From Limimaricola sp. (GTDB lineage Bacteria; Pseudomonadota; Alphaproteobacteria; Rhodobacterales; Rhodobacteraceae), in NCBI RefSeq assembly GCF_016125575.1, contig NZ_WGLM01000004.1, positions 64,501 through 128,500 of the forward strand: a stretch of DNA of 64,000 nucleotides, read 5' to 3'. Below the pieces are notes generated by a model. That model was not told the DNA's origin and made no database searches. It saw only the letters and a program-made list of their open reading frames with translations. Each line of letters begins with the position of its first letter. Position 1 is the stretch's first letter. Made by a program: the position numbers and the translations under genes. This document shows positions 9,045 through 17,867 of the stretch, piece after piece.

Positions 9045-10223
9045 TTACCCGTACAGGCAGTCGCGGAGCAGTGTCAGCCCGCGCTGCATTTCTTGCGTTG
9101 GGGCCACCATCGCGACCCGAATGTATCCCGTGCCGGGGTTGCCGGCGCTGGTATCGCGGCTGAGATAGGCGCCGGGCAGAACCCGCACCCCCGTCTCGCG
9201 CCACAGCCTGAGCGTGGCCGTCTCGCCATCCTCGACCGGCAGCCACAGAAAGAACCCCGCAGGCGGCGGGGCATAGCCCGGCACGCCGTCCAGCACCTGG
9301 TCGGCCACGGCGTATTTCTGCCGGTAAAGCCCGCGGTTTTCCTCGACATGGGCTTCGTCGGCCCAAACCTTTTCGGCCACGCGCTGCAGCGGCAGCGGCA
9401 GCGGCGCGCCCGCGTAGTTGCGCAACTGCCGCATCAGAAGGGTGGCATGCGGCCCGGCCGCCACGAAGCCCGAGCGCAGCCCCGGCAGGTTCGACCGTTT
9501 CGACAGCGAATGGAATGCCACGATCCGCTCGGGGTCCGCGCCCATCTTCGCGGCCACCTCCAGCACGCCAACGGGCGCGGCCTCGCGGTAAATCTCCGAA
9601 TAGCATTCGTCGGCGAAGATGCGGAAATCGTGCTTCTCGGCCAGCCCGATCAGGGTGCGCCAGTACGCCTCGTCAGCCACAGCGCCCTGCGGGTTGGCAG
9701 GCGAGCAGATATAGGCGATCGCCGTGCGGTCCAGCACATCGGCGGGCAGTCCCGCGTAATCGGGCAAATGGCCGGTTTCGACGGTCGCCGGCACGTAGAC
9801 CGGCTCGGCCCCGACCGACAGCGCGGCGACCGCGTAGACCTGGTAAAACGGATTGGGCGTCAGAACCACGGGCCGCGCGCCGTTCTTGCGCTCGGGGCAC
9901 AGCGCCATCGCGGCGTTGTACAAGCCCTCGCGCGTGCCGTTCAGCACCATCAGCCGCTCGGCCCCGACATCGACGCCATAGCGCCGCGCCAGCCAGCCCG
10001 AAATTGCCGCCAGCAGCTCTGGCGTGCCCTCGTTCGGCGGGTATTTCCCGAAGCCGGCAAGGTTTTCGGCCAGCACCTCGCCCACCCAGTCGGGAAAGGC
10101 GTGCTGCGGCTCACCTATGGTCATGGCAATGGGCGCCCCGCCCGGGGCGTGCGCATCCAGCAGTTTCCGCAGACGCGGAAACGCATAGTCCGGAAGGTCC
10201 GAAAACCGCTCGGGATCAACCAT
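9045..10223 (-). CDS. PLP-dependent aminotransferase, class I/II (DapC-like)
   Basis: A 392-residue fold-type I aminotransferase. The Schiff-base lysine is K242 in SLSKRSNLPGLRSG. Upstream are NPFYQVY, the SPANPQGA loop that contacts PLP, and FADECYSEIY with the PLP-binding aspartate and tyrosine. The SNLPGLRSG context is the one I associate with N-succinyldiaminopimelate aminotransferase (DapC), so a role in lysine/peptidoglycan precursor synthesis is likely but not proven. It is the second gene of the minus-strand run amidase–aminotransferase–ftsK–lolA. Confidence 0.82.
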   Translation of the reverse strand: MVDPERFSDLPDYAFPRLRKLLDAHAPGGAPIAMTIGEPQHAFPDWVGEVLAENLAGFGKYPPNEGTPELLAAISGWLARRYGVDVGAERLMVLNGTREGLYNAAMALCPERKNGARPVVLTPNPFYQVYAVAALSVGAEPVYVPATVETGHLPDYAGLPADVLDRTAIAYICSPANPQGAVADEAYWRTLIGLAEKHDFRIFADECYSEIYREAAPVGVLEVAAKMGADPERIVAFHSLSKRSNLPGLRSGFVAAGPHATLLMRQLRNYAGAPLPLPLQRVAEKVWADEAHVEENRGLYRQKYAVADQVLDGVPGYAPPPAGFFLWLPVEDGETATLRLWRETGVRVLPGAYLSRDTSAGNPGTGYIRVAMVAPTQEMQRGLTLLRDCLYG

Positions 10224-10342
10224 CGCTGCCTCAAATGCGGGATCGTTGGCGCCCCGCTTTGGAGGCAGACTATCCGCCCTGCCCCCCTGCTGTCCAGAAA
10301 AACGGCGCGAATCAACGGGCTTGCAGCCCGCAATTGTGGCTT

Positions 10343-11671
10343 TTACGCCAAGACGGCAGCAACGGCCGCGCCAAGCCGCAACAGACCCGCCTCGCCCCCC
10401 GCGGGCGCGTTCAGCATGATCCCGCAGGACGGTGTGCCGCTTGGCAGGGTCAGCGCGCAGCCACCCATGAGGTTGCCGATGCGGGTATTGCGCAACGTCA
10501 ACAGGTTGGCCGCCTTGTAATAGGGCTCGTCCGTGACGAGGCGATCTACCTTGGGTGGCATGATCGGCGCCGTCGGCATGATGACGGCGTCAAACCCCGC
10601 CACCTCTGCAGCCCAGTCAGCCCGCAGCGCACGCAGGGCCGACCAACCGGCAATGTAGTCGGCCGCCGACACAGTGGCGCCCGCGCGGATGCGCTCCAGA
10701 ATGCGGTCATACATCTTGTCCGGCGCAGATTCGACCAGAGGCCGCCACAAGGCATAGGCATCCGTCGCAAAGAGGATCGCGGCAAGATCCATCGCGCGGG
10801 TCACCAATGGCAGCGCACGGCGCTCAATCGTGGCACCGGCCCGCTCCAGCCGCGCGACGGCGCTGTCGAAGGCGGCCGCGGGGGTCGACTCAAGCTCGTC
10901 CATCGCCACCGTTTCCAGCACCATCAGCCGCGATCCAGCCAGCGCCGTACCGTCGAGGTCTGGCGCGCGCGCGCCTTCCAGCGCGGACAACATAAGTGCT
11001 GCGTCTTCCACCGTGCGGGTCAAAGGGCCGACCGTATCAAAGGTCAGGCAAAGCGGCACCACGCCCTCCAGCGACAGGCGGCCATGCGTCGTCTTCAGAC
11101 CAACAAGGTCATTCCATGCGGCCGGAATGCGCACCGAACCGCCGGTATCGCTGCCCACCGCCGCCGCCGCCAGCCCATGCGCGACCGACGCCGCCGCGCC
11201 CGAGGAACTGCCGCCGGGCACCGCCTCGGCATCGTTGATACAGGGCGGGGTCGCGGTGGTCGGGTTGTAGCCAAGGCCGGAAAACGCGATCTCGGACATG
11301 TGGGTCTTGCCAAGGCAGACAAGGCCCGCGGCGGTCGCGTTGGCCAGCACCTGCGCATCGCGATCGGGCCGACGCCCGGCCATCAGCGCGGTGCCAGCCT
11401 CGGTCGCGATCCCCGTAGTATCGAAATTGTCCTTCCACGACACCGGCACCCCGTCGAGCGGCCCGCGCCGCAGGCCCGAGGCGGCCCGCGCGGCGGCGGC
11501 GCGCGCTTCGGCCAAAGCCCGCTCGGCCGTGACACGCGCATAGATTCGCGGTGTCATCGGATGCGCGGCGATGGCATCGAGATAGGTCTGCGTCAGCGCC
11601 ACCGGGTCGATCCGGCCCGCGCCGATCCCCCGGCCAAGCTCGGCCGCCGAGGCCCATAACCATTCCTGCAT
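10343..11671 (-). CDS. Amidase (amidase-signature family)
   Basis: A 442-residue hydrolase with the Ser–cisSer–Lys triad of the family: K80 in VSWKDNFDT, the GGSSSG loop at about 153–158, and the nucleophile S179 in GSDTGGSVRIPA. The substrate is some carboxamide. The protein is shorter than GatA and there is no gatB/gatC here, so it is not the tRNA amidotransferase. The start is taken at MQEWLW (11671) rather than six codons upstream. It heads the run that continues with the aminotransferase and ftsK, and it is divergent from the flavin hydroxylase. Confidence 0.82.
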   Translation of the reverse strand: MQEWLWASAAELGRGIGAGRIDPVALTQTYLDAIAAHPMTPRIYARVTAERALAEARAAAARAASGLRRGPLDGVPVSWKDNFDTTGIATEAGTALMAGRRPDRDAQVLANATAAGLVCLGKTHMSEIAFSGLGYNPTTATPPCINDAEAVPGGSSSGAAASVAHGLAAAAVGSDTGGSVRIPAAWNDLVGLKTTHGRLSLEGVVPLCLTFDTVGPLTRTVEDAALMLSALEGARAPDLDGTALAGSRLMVLETVAMDELESTPAAAFDSAVARLERAGATIERRALPLVTRAMDLAAILFATDAYALWRPLVESAPDKMYDRILERIRAGATVSAADYIAGWSALRALRADWAAEVAGFDAVIMPTAPIMPPKVDRLVTDEPYYKAANLLTLRNTRIGNLMGGCALTLPSGTPSCGIMLNAPAGGEAGLLRLGAAVAAVLA

Positions 11672-11758
11672 CAGACTGCCCTTTCGCACGCTTCGTCACG
11701 GACGGTAGCGGCCAAGCGGCGCATGGACAATCCCGCGCCAGCGGCCATATTGCCGGGC

Positions 11759-12988
11759 ATGGTGCAAGAGCATGACATCACGATCGTGGGGGGCGGGTTG
11801 AACGGTCCGGCACTGGCGCTGGCAGCAGCCAAGGCAGGTTTTCGCGTCGCCGTGATTGACGCGGAGCCGCTGGAAACCCGGGCCGATCCCGGCTTTGACG
11901 GGCGCGCCTACGCTCTGGCGCTGGCCTCGTGCCGGCTCCTCGACGCGTTGGGCCTCTGGCCTGCGCTGGCCGAGCACGCCCAGCCGATGCTGGAAATCAA
12001 GGTCACCGACGGGCGCGCGGGCGAAGGGCCCAGCCCCTGGATGCTGCATTTCGACCATGCCGAAGTGGGCGAAGGCCCGATGGGCCACATGGTCGAAGAC
12101 CGGTATCTGCGCCACGCCTTCCTGGATGCGATGGCCGCCGAAGAAAGGATCACCCACCTGTCGGGCGAGACGGTGGTGGCGCAGGATGTAACTGCGCAAG
12201 ATGCCGGACCGCGCGCGATCACGCTGCATCTTGCCTCCGGCAAAGAGGTTCATGGTCGGCTGCTGGTGGGCTGCGACGGGCGCGGCAGCGGCACCGCCCG
12301 GCGCGCCGGAATTTCCCGTACCGCGTGGGGCTATGGCCAGACAGCCATCGTCTGCGCGGTGGAACACGAGTTGCCGCACCACGGCATCGCGCATCAGTTC
12401 TTCATGCCGCACGGGCCGCTGGCCATCCTGCCCCTGACCGGTAACCGCTGTTCCATCGTCTGGTCCGAACATGACGCCGACGCCGCCCGCATCATCGCGC
12501 TGGACGACGCGGGCTTTCTCGATGCGTTGCGCCCTGCCTTCGGCAGTTTCCTGGGTGAAATCGCGCTGGCGGGTGCACGGTTCAGCTATCCGCTGGGCCT
12601 GACGCTGGCCAACAGCTTTGTCGCACCGCGCGTGGCACTGGTGGGCGATGCCGCGCATGGCATGCACCCGATTGCCGGGCAGGGCCTGAATGCCGGCCTG
12701 CGCGACGTGGCCGCGCTGGCACAGGTGCTGACCGAGGCCCGCCAGCGGGGCGAGGATATCGGCAACGCCGCCGTGCTGGGCCGGTACCAGCAATGGCGCC
12801 GCTTCGACACGGCCACGCTGGCGCTGGCAACGGATACGTTCAATCGCCTGTTTTCAAACGACAATCCTGCGCTGCGAAAGCTGCGTGATATCGGGATGGG
12901 CGCCATCGGCGCCGTGCCGGCGTTGCGCCGCGGTTTCGTGCGAGAGGCCGCGGGCCTGACCGGTGACTTGCCTGCACTGATGCGCTAG
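11759..12988 (+). CDS. UbiH/COQ6-family FAD-dependent hydroxylase
   Basis: A 409-residue aromatic-ring hydroxylase of the UbiH/UbiF/VisC/COQ6 group, which hydroxylates ubiquinone precursors at the membrane. The N-terminus has the Rossmann motif [19 protein letters not shown], the middle has [10 protein letters not shown] (the DG motif), and the C-terminal FAD site is [16 protein letters not shown]. The start is set at MVQEHD (11759), just before the Rossmann strand. An ATG twelve codons earlier is in frame but adds unrelated residues. Its stop overlaps the convergent Trm112 gene by 4 nt. The exact ring position hydroxylated cannot be told. Confidence 0.85.
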   Translation: MVQEHDITIVGGGLNGPALALAAAKAGFRVAVIDAEPLETRADPGFDGRAYALALASCRLLDALGLWPALAEHAQPMLEIKVTDGRAGEGPSPWMLHFDHAEVGEGPMGHMVEDRYLRHAFLDAMAAEERITHLSGETVVAQDVTAQDAGPRAITLHLASGKEVHGRLLVGCDGRGSGTARRAGISRTAWGYGQTAIVCAVEHELPHHGIAHQFFMPHGPLAILPLTGNRCSIVWSEHDADAARIIALDDAGFLDALRPAFGSFLGEIALAGARFSYPLGLTLANSFVAPRVALVGDAAHGMHPIAGQGLNAGLRDVAALAQVLTEARQRGEDIGNAAVLGRYQQWRRFDTATLALATDTFNRLFSNDNPALRKLRDIGMGAIGAVPALRRGFVREAAGLTGDLPALMR

Positions 12989-13176
12989 GGCGCGTCTTCG
13001 TCCAGCCGCCGCGCCTCGTCGATCAGCATCACCGGGATGCCGCCGCGAATCGGAAAGGCCAGCCCCGCGGCTGTCGAGACAAGCTCTTGCCGCGTCGAAT
13101 CATAGTGCAACGTCGTCTGGGTCCGCGGGCAGACCAATGCCTCAAGCATCTTGGGATCGAACGGCGCGTCTGTCAT
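12985..13176 (-). CDS. Trm112-family small protein (YcaR-like)
   Basis: A 63-residue protein with the Trm112 core: [17 protein letters not shown], then [20 protein letters not shown]. Bacterial members such as E. coli YcaR are short, and eukaryotic Trm112 activates methyltransferases. Here only one Cys remains of the zinc-binding pairs (CPRT rather than CPxC), so metal binding is doubtful. It overlaps the stop of the Lon-like gene by 4 nt in the same direction (ATGA-type junction), so translation is probably coupled. Confidence 0.85.
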   Translation of the reverse strand: MTDAPFDPKMLEALVCPRTQTTLHYDSTRQELVSTAAGLAFPIRGGIPVMLIDEARRLDEDAP

Positions 13177-13811
13177 TGCAGCACCTCTTCGTCATTGCCG
13201 CCACGGCGCAGCGCGAATTCGATCAGGGTAATCAGGGTTTCGCGCCGAGTGGGCAGCGACGGCGCCTCCAGCAGCGCCTGCTTTTCTTCGGGATCGAAGG
13301 GGCACAGCATGGAGAGCGAGTTGATCAGCAGTTCGTCCTCGGCGTCCTTCAGGCTGTCCCAGTCGGTCGACAGGCCCTGCTCGGTGAAGTAGCGGCGCAG
13401 GGCGTCCAGCAAGGCCGGGCGATCCAGTGCGGGGTCGGTCTCGGTCGGGCCCTGGTCCCGCTCAAACCCCTGCCACGCCACCTTGCACCGACGATACGGC
13501 GTAAAGCCCTTGACCTCTTCGACAACGCGGAACCGGCTGACACCGGACAGCGAGATCATGTAGCGGCCGTCCTCGGTTTCGGAAAACGCGGTCAGCCGCC
13601 CGGCGCAGCCGATCCGATGCAATGACTCGCCCCTGCTTTCATAGGGCTGGACCATGCCGATCAGCCTTTCGGGTGTCTTCATGGCGTCTTCGATCATCGC
13701 AAGGTATCGCGGCTCGAAGATGTGCAGCGGCAGTCGCGCGCGCGGCAAAAGCAGCGCGCCGGGCAACGGAAACACCGCAATCGTCTCGGGAAGGTCCGCG
13801 ATCTTCTTCAT
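13173..13811 (-). CDS. Lon N-terminal (substrate-binding) domain protein
   Basis: A 212-residue protein consisting only of the Lon LAN/PUA-like domain, without ATPase or protease parts. The features [27 protein letters not shown] and GMVQPYE are typical. Stand-alone versions are common in alphaproteobacteria, and their role is not established. It sits between the thioredoxin-TPR gene and Trm112 on the minus strand, a three-gene run spaced by 27 nt and a 4-nt overlap, which suggests a shared protein-quality function. Confidence 0.85.
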   Translation of the reverse strand: MKKIADLPETIAVFPLPGALLLPRARLPLHIFEPRYLAMIEDAMKTPERLIGMVQPYESRGESLHRIGCAGRLTAFSETEDGRYMISLSGVSRFRVVEEVKGFTPYRRCKVAWQGFERDQGPTETDPALDRPALLDALRRYFTEQGLSTDWDSLKDAEDELLINSLSMLCPFDPEEKQALLEAPSLPTRRETLITLIEFALRRGGNDEEVLQ

Positions 13812-13838
13812 GTGAAGCGACCTAGCGTGGGGGCACCC

Positions 13839-14759
13839 TCAGGCAAATATCATCGACGACAGTTTCCTGCGGCCAGCGATCACGATTGGGTCGTTCGGCT
13901 TGAGCGCACCGAAGATCTGAAGCACCTGCTCCTTGGCAGCGCCGCCGTTCCACTCCCGGTCACGCCGGAACAGGTCCAAAAGCTGATGCACCGCCTCCTC
14001 GGTCTTGCCGGAGGCATAAAGCGCCGTGGCAAGATCGTAGCGCGCCTGGTGGTTATCGGGGTCGTCCTCGACCTTTTGTCGCAACTCGGCCACCGGGCCC
14101 GCCTTTGCTGCCTGCCGGGCCAACGCGATCTGGGCGCGCGCCGCCTCGATCGGGGCCGAGGTCGAGATTGCCACCGGTGCCCCGTTCAGCACCGCTTCGG
14201 CCTGATCAACTTCTTCCATCTCCAGATAGGCGCGGATCATGCCGGCATAGGCGCGGGCGTTTTCCGGCTCTTCCTGCAGGATTGCGGCAAAGGTTTCGGC
14301 AGCGTCGGCGGCGGCGCCCTCTTCCAGCATCGCCTCGGCGGCATCAAGGGCTTCGTCCAGACCCGCGTCGGCCGCGCCGCCATTGCCCATGGCAGCAATC
14401 TTGGTCACGAACTCGTTCACTTGGCTGGCCGGCAGCGCACCCTGAAATCCGTCGACCGGCTGACCCTGCCAGAAGGCGTAAACGGTGGGGATCGACTGCA
14501 CGCGCAACTGCCCGGCATAGACCTGGTTCTGGTCGACATCGATCTTGACCAGCTTGACCGCGCCCTTGGCCGCGGTCACCGCAGCCTCGATCGCGGGGCC
14601 AAGGGTGCGGCAGGGGCCGCACCACGTGGCCCAAAAATCGACGATCACCGGCACTGTCTTGGAGGCCTCGATCACATCGGTCATGAAACCCGCATCGCTG
14701 CCTTCGATGATCAGGTCGTCAGCGGGCGCGGCGCTATCCTTGCTTCCCAGTTCGAGCAT
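13839..14759 (-). CDS. Thioredoxin-domain co-chaperone with TPR tail (CnoX/YbbN-like)
   Basis: A 306-residue protein: an N-terminal thioredoxin domain (about residues 15–125) with the active site WCGPC (C47, C50), followed by TPR-like helices to the end. E. coli CnoX/YbbN has the same layout but an SxxC active site. The full CGPC here suggests that redox activity is kept, as in Caulobacter CnoX. The ATG at 14759 follows GAGGAG at about 8 nt; a GTG one codon earlier is less well placed. It leads the run into the Lon-like and Trm112 genes. Confidence 0.87.
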   Translation of the reverse strand: MLELGSKDSAAPADDLIIEGSDAGFMTDVIEASKTVPVIVDFWATWCGPCRTLGPAIEAAVTAAKGAVKLVKIDVDQNQVYAGQLRVQSIPTVYAFWQGQPVDGFQGALPASQVNEFVTKIAAMGNGGAADAGLDEALDAAEAMLEEGAAADAAETFAAILQEEPENARAYAGMIRAYLEMEEVDQAEAVLNGAPVAISTSAPIEAARAQIALARQAAKAGPVAELRQKVEDDPDNHQARYDLATALYASGKTEEAVHQLLDLFRRDREWNGGAAKEQVLQIFGALKPNDPIVIAGRRKLSSMIFA

Positions 14760-14914
14760 CACGGCTCTCCTCGTTGAATAATGCGTTGCCGCCTATATGC
14801 GCTCGCCGCCCCTGATCGCCAAGGGGCGGGGCCCGATTTCCGCGCCTTGCGCCCGGCAAAAACGGGCCCTAGCCTGCATGCCTGTCCACCCGTCCCTTCA
14901 CCGAAAGAATGGCC

Positions 14915-15553
14915 ATGACGCGCATCCTGATGACCTTTGGCGACAGCAACACCCACGGCACACCGCCCATCGTCACCCGCGGCGTCTATGACCGCTACGG
15001 CCCCGACATCCGCTGGCCGCGAATCGCCGTTGCCGCGCTGGGGGATGGCTGGGAGCTGGTCGAAGAGGGGCTGCCCGGCCGCACCGCGCAATTCCCCGAC
15101 CCGCTGATGGGCGCGCACATGGACGCCCGCGACGGGCTGAAGATCGCGCTGCAAAGCCACGGTCCGCTCGACGTGCTGACGCTTATGCTGGGCACCAACG
15201 ACACCAAGACAATGTTCGGCGCCACGCCCGAGGGCATCACGGCCGGAATCGCGGGCCTGCTCTCCATCGCGATGAGCGACGAGATGCAGACCCGCCACGG
15301 CGGCTTCAAGGTGCTGGTCATCTGCCCGCCGCCTGTGCTGGAACAAGGCCCGCTGCGCGAGGGTATCTTCGGCGGCCGGGCGAAGGGAATGGCACTGCCG
15401 CCGCTTTACGCCGCGATGGCCGAAAACTGGGGCGCGGGGTTCCTCGATGCCGGCCAGCACATCGCCGTCAGCCCCGTGGATGGCGTGCATTTCGAACCCG
15501 ACGCGCACCGCACGCTGGGCCTTGCCGTCGCCAAGGCCATCGAAGGTCTCTGA
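14915..15553 (+). CDS. SGNH/GDSL-family hydrolase (arylesterase-like)
   Basis: A 212-residue esterase of the SGNH fold. Block I is TFGDSNTHGT with nucleophile S11, block III is LMLGTNDTK, and the C-terminal DxxH is in VDGVHF. There is no signal peptide, so it is cytoplasmic. It resembles the single-domain arylesterase/acyltransferase type (as in Mycobacterium smegmatis) more than the TesA type. The second ATG (14915) is favoured because the GAAAGA motif is too close to the first one (14909). It stands alone, facing xth with the dispersed repeat between them. Confidence 0.8.
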   Translation: MTRILMTFGDSNTHGTPPIVTRGVYDRYGPDIRWPRIAVAALGDGWELVEEGLPGRTAQFPDPLMGAHMDARDGLKIALQSHGPLDVLTLMLGTNDTKTMFGATPEGITAGIAGLLSIAMSDEMQTRHGGFKVLVICPPPVLEQGPLREGIFGGRAKGMALPPLYAAMAENWGAGFLDAGQHIAVSPVDGVHFEPDAHRTLGLAVAKAIEGL

Positions 15554-15554
15554 T

Positions 15555-15579
15555 CCCTTCATCTTGCCCCAAATACTCC
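15555..15579. repeat. Copy 2 of the 25-bp dispersed repeat, with GC-rich tail
   Basis: Identical to 762–786 over 25 bases. It sits in the 64-nt gap between two convergent genes, directly after the SGNH hydrolase stop. It is followed by a GC-rich stretch (GGGGTCCGGGGCAGCGCCCC) that can fold into a hairpin. The position between convergent genes suggests use as a transcription terminator or RNA-stabilising end. Confidence 0.75.
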
Positions 15580-15617
15580 GGGGTCCGGGGCAGCGCCCCG
15601 GGGCCGATGCAACAGGG

Positions 15618-16406
15618 CTAAAGATCGAACGTCGCGAAGACCGGCGCATGGTCGCTGGGCTGGTCCCAGCCGCGCGCCGCGCGCAGGATGCGGCTGGAAT
15701 GGGCCGCGCCCGCGATGTCGCCCGTCGCCCAGACATGGTCGAGCCGGCGGCCCTTGTCGGCGGCGTCCCAGTCGGGCGCGCGGTAGGACCACCAGCTGTA
15801 AAGCTGGCCCTCGGGAATGTCGGCGCGGGTCACGTCCACCCAGCTGCCCGCCTCCTGCGCGGCGCCAAGGTGCTCCACCTCGATCGGCGTATGGCTGACG
15901 ATCTTCAACAGCTGCTTGTGCGACCAGACGTCATCCTCGCGCGGGGCGATGTTCAGATCGCCGACCAGGATCGCGCGCGCGGGACGTTCGGCGTGGAAAT
16001 GGTCGCGCATCTGGGTCAGATAATCGAGTTTCTGGCCGAACTTCTCGTTGACCTCGCGGTCGGGCACGTCGCCGCCCGCGGGGACGTAGAAATTGTGGAT
16101 CACGACGCCGTTCTCCAGCTGCCCGGCCACGTGGCGGGCATGGCCGAGGTCGGCAAAGTCATGCGCCGCGACCTCGGTGATCGGCAGTTTCGACAGGATC
16201 GCGACGCCATTATAGCCCTTCTGCCCGCGCGCCACGACATGGCCATAGCCCAGCGCGGCGAAGTCCTGCAGCGGCATCTTGTCGACCGGGCTCTTGCATT
16301 CCTGCAGGCACAGGATGTCGGGCGCTTCTTCCGACAGCAGCCGCGCGACAAGGCCCGCACGCAGGCGGACCGAGTTGATGTTCCATGTGGCAAGGGTGAA
16401 GGGCAT
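15618..16406 (-). CDS. xth: Exodeoxyribonuclease III
   Basis: A 262-residue AP endonuclease/3' exonuclease of the ExoIII/EEP family for base-excision repair. Motifs in order: ATWNINSVR, LCLQECK (the metal-binding Glu), YNGVAILSK, HNFYVPAGGD, VGDLNIAP and SDHAPV at the C-terminus (the catalytic His). Length agrees with E. coli XthA. The ATG at 16406 starts exactly at the first beta strand. The 28-bp perfect palindrome lies just upstream. Confidence 0.93.
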   Translation of the reverse strand: MPFTLATWNINSVRLRAGLVARLLSEEAPDILCLQECKSPVDKMPLQDFAALGYGHVVARGQKGYNGVAILSKLPITEVAAHDFADLGHARHVAGQLENGVVIHNFYVPAGGDVPDREVNEKFGQKLDYLTQMRDHFHAERPARAILVGDLNIAPREDDVWSHKQLLKIVSHTPIEVEHLGAAQEAGSWVDVTRADIPEGQLYSWWSYRAPDWDAADKGRRLDHVWATGDIAGAAHSSRILRAARGWDQPSDHAPVFATFDL

Positions 16407-16465
16407 TGGCGGGGCTTTCCTGCAGGGGTCCGGCGGACCCTAGCCGCGCAGACCCCAAGCCTCAA

Positions 16466-16493
16466 GCCGCCGGTTCCGCGCGGAACCGGCGGC
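16466..16493. repeat. Perfect 28-bp palindrome
   Basis: The left half is GCCGCCGGTTCCGC and the right half is its exact reverse complement with no spacer. It lies between the stop of the small secreted protein gene and the start of xth, both on the minus strand. No T-run follows in either direction, so a classic terminator is not obvious. A cruciform, RNA hairpin or dimer binding site are all possible. Confidence 0.7.
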
Positions 16494-16502
16494 GATGCCT
16501 GA

Positions 16503-16829
16503 CTAGTTTTGCAGGGTGTAGGACCCCATCTCGCACATGTTCACGGTATCCTCGAGGGTCGAGCCGTCCTTGAACACGAACTTCAGGTCGTAATCACAGA
16601 CGGTTTCGCCATCGGCGATCGTGACCGTCGCGGTCGCGCCGGGCTCCAGCACGTCATTGGACAAGACGTCCGACTGCCAGTCGTTGGTGGTCGTGGGCGA
16701 CGTGTAAAACTCGACCACGGCGGTATCGGTGTTGTTGATCAGGGTCCATTGCAGGTCCTCGGCCGCAAGTGGCCCAGCAAGGCCGAGCACGAGGCCGGTC
16801 ACGGTCAGGAAAGCAGAAGTGCGAAACAT
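16503..16829 (-). CDS. Small secreted protein of unknown function
   Basis: A 108-residue protein beginning MFRTSAFLTVTGLVLGLAGPLAAED, a clear Sec signal peptide with cleavage after LAA. The mature part of about 85 residues is predicted all-beta, with two cysteines (ETVCDYDL and NMCEMG) placed for a disulfide. The pattern TLINNTDTAVVEFYTSP and GATATVTIADG resembles small Rhodobacteraceae periplasmic proteins of unknown role. A longer open frame upstream has no signal and is rejected. It lies downstream of the strong terminator behind cenR and so has its own promoter. Confidence 0.75.
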   Translation of the reverse strand: MFRTSAFLTVTGLVLGLAGPLAAEDLQWTLINNTDTAVVEFYTSPTTTNDWQSDVLSNDVLEPGATATVTIADGETVCDYDLKFVFKDGSTLEDTVNMCEMGSYTLQN

Positions 16830-16924
16830 TTCGGTCAAACCTCTTGGGGCAACGCCCCGCCAGCGCAAGATCACGCCGCTGTGATGATGCGCAGGCCGCC
16901 CCGTCGCGGAGAAGAGGGAAAATG

Positions 16925-16952
16925 AAAAAAGGCCGGGCACGAAGGCCCGGCC
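16925..16952 (-). terminator. Rho-independent terminator downstream of cenR
   Basis: A perfect 8-bp stem GGCCGGGC/GCCCGGCC (16931–16938 with 16945–16952) with a 6-nt loop. On the minus strand it is followed by six T (16930–16925). It lies 73 nt beyond the cenR stop, in the correct orientation. Confidence 0.85.
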
Positions 16953-17024
16953 AAGTCCAACAGGGAGGTGATGGCTAACCCGCCATCGGGGGTTCGGTTC
17001 TTACGCGGGCCGGGACCGGCCGGA

Positions 17025-17711
17025 TCAGGCGACCAGCCGGTAGCCGCCGCTTTCGGTGATCAGCAGGCGGGCATTGGCCGGATCGGGCTCGATCTTCTGG
17101 CGCAGGCGGTAGATGTGCGTTTCCAGCGTGTGCGTCGTGACGCCAGCGTTGTAGCCCCAGACCTCGTGCAGCAGCACGTCGCGCGGGACCACGCCATCGG
17201 TCGCGCGGTAGAGGAATTTCAGGATGTTGGTTTCCTTCTCGGTCAGACGCACCTTCTTTTCGTTGGCGGTGACCAGAAGTTTCTGCGAGGGCCTGAATGT
17301 ATAGGGGCCCAGCTGGAACACGGCATCCTCGGATTGTTCATGCGTACGCAGCTGTGCACGGATGCGGGCCAGCAGGACAGGGAACTTGAACGGCTTGGTA
17401 ATATAGTCGTTCGCGCCCGAATCGAGGCCCAGAATCGTGTCGCTGTCGGTATCGTGGCCGGTCAACATCAGCACCGGGCATTTGACGCCCTGCTTGCGCA
17501 TGAGCTTGCACAATTCGCGCCCGTCAGTGTCGGGCAGGCCCACGTCCAGGATCACAAGGTCGTAAAGACCCGCCTTGACCTTGGCCATCGCGTCAGTGCC
17601 GCTGGCGGCCTCGAACACGTCGAAATCTTCAGTAAGGACCAACTGCTCTCCCAGCGCCTCGCGCAGGTCGTCATCGTCGTCCACCAGAAGGATCTTCTTG
17701 AGTTGCCCCAT
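17025..17711 (-). CDS. cenR: OmpR-family response regulator, CenR-like
   Basis: A 228-residue two-component regulator. The receiver domain (about 5–120) has the acidic cluster [10 protein letters not shown], phosphoacceptor D56 in ILDVGLP, and the switch residues LTG and KPF. The C-terminal winged helix (about 130–228) ends [19 protein letters not shown] and [11 protein letters not shown]. The sequence is very close to what I remember of Caulobacter CenR, an essential envelope regulator paired with kinase CenK, which is not nearby. [12 protein letters not shown] (17711) is the start; upstream residues are not conserved-looking. It is divergent from ribA, with a 156-nt shared promoter region. 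Confidence 0.85.
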   Translation of the reverse strand: MGQLKKILLVDDDDDLREALGEQLVLTEDFDVFEAASGTDAMAKVKAGLYDLVILDVGLPDTDGRELCKLMRKQGVKCPVLMLTGHDTDSDTILGLDSGANDYITKPFKFPVLLARIRAQLRTHEQSEDAVFQLGPYTFRPSQKLLVTANEKKVRLTEKETNILKFLYRATDGVVPRDVLLHEVWGYNAGVTTHTLETHIYRLRQKIEPDPANARLLITESGGYRLVA

Positions 17712-17867
17712 GACAGCCTCCATTTCCACTTCGACACACATGCGCCTGCATCACTGGATGGGCAAGAATTGCTGCAACCGCTTCACGCCGACGTGTCGGG
17801 ATGGCGAGGAATGTTTCAATCGGCGGCGCGTGCCGCTATCTCTGGGCGGCCTGATCCGCGGAATGTC

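Noticed and set aside
8118-10520. An 800-codon open frame on the plus strand opposite ftsK and the aminotransferase gene
   Set aside because: It is a by-product of high-GC codon use on the opposite strand: the sequence is rich in Arg, Gly, His and Pro, with no domain features, while the opposite frames encode clear FtsK and aminotransferase motifs.
16968-17867. A 300-codon extension of ribA across cenR
   Set aside because: It is antisense to cenR, has no RibA or RibB similarity, and crosses the divergent promoter region.
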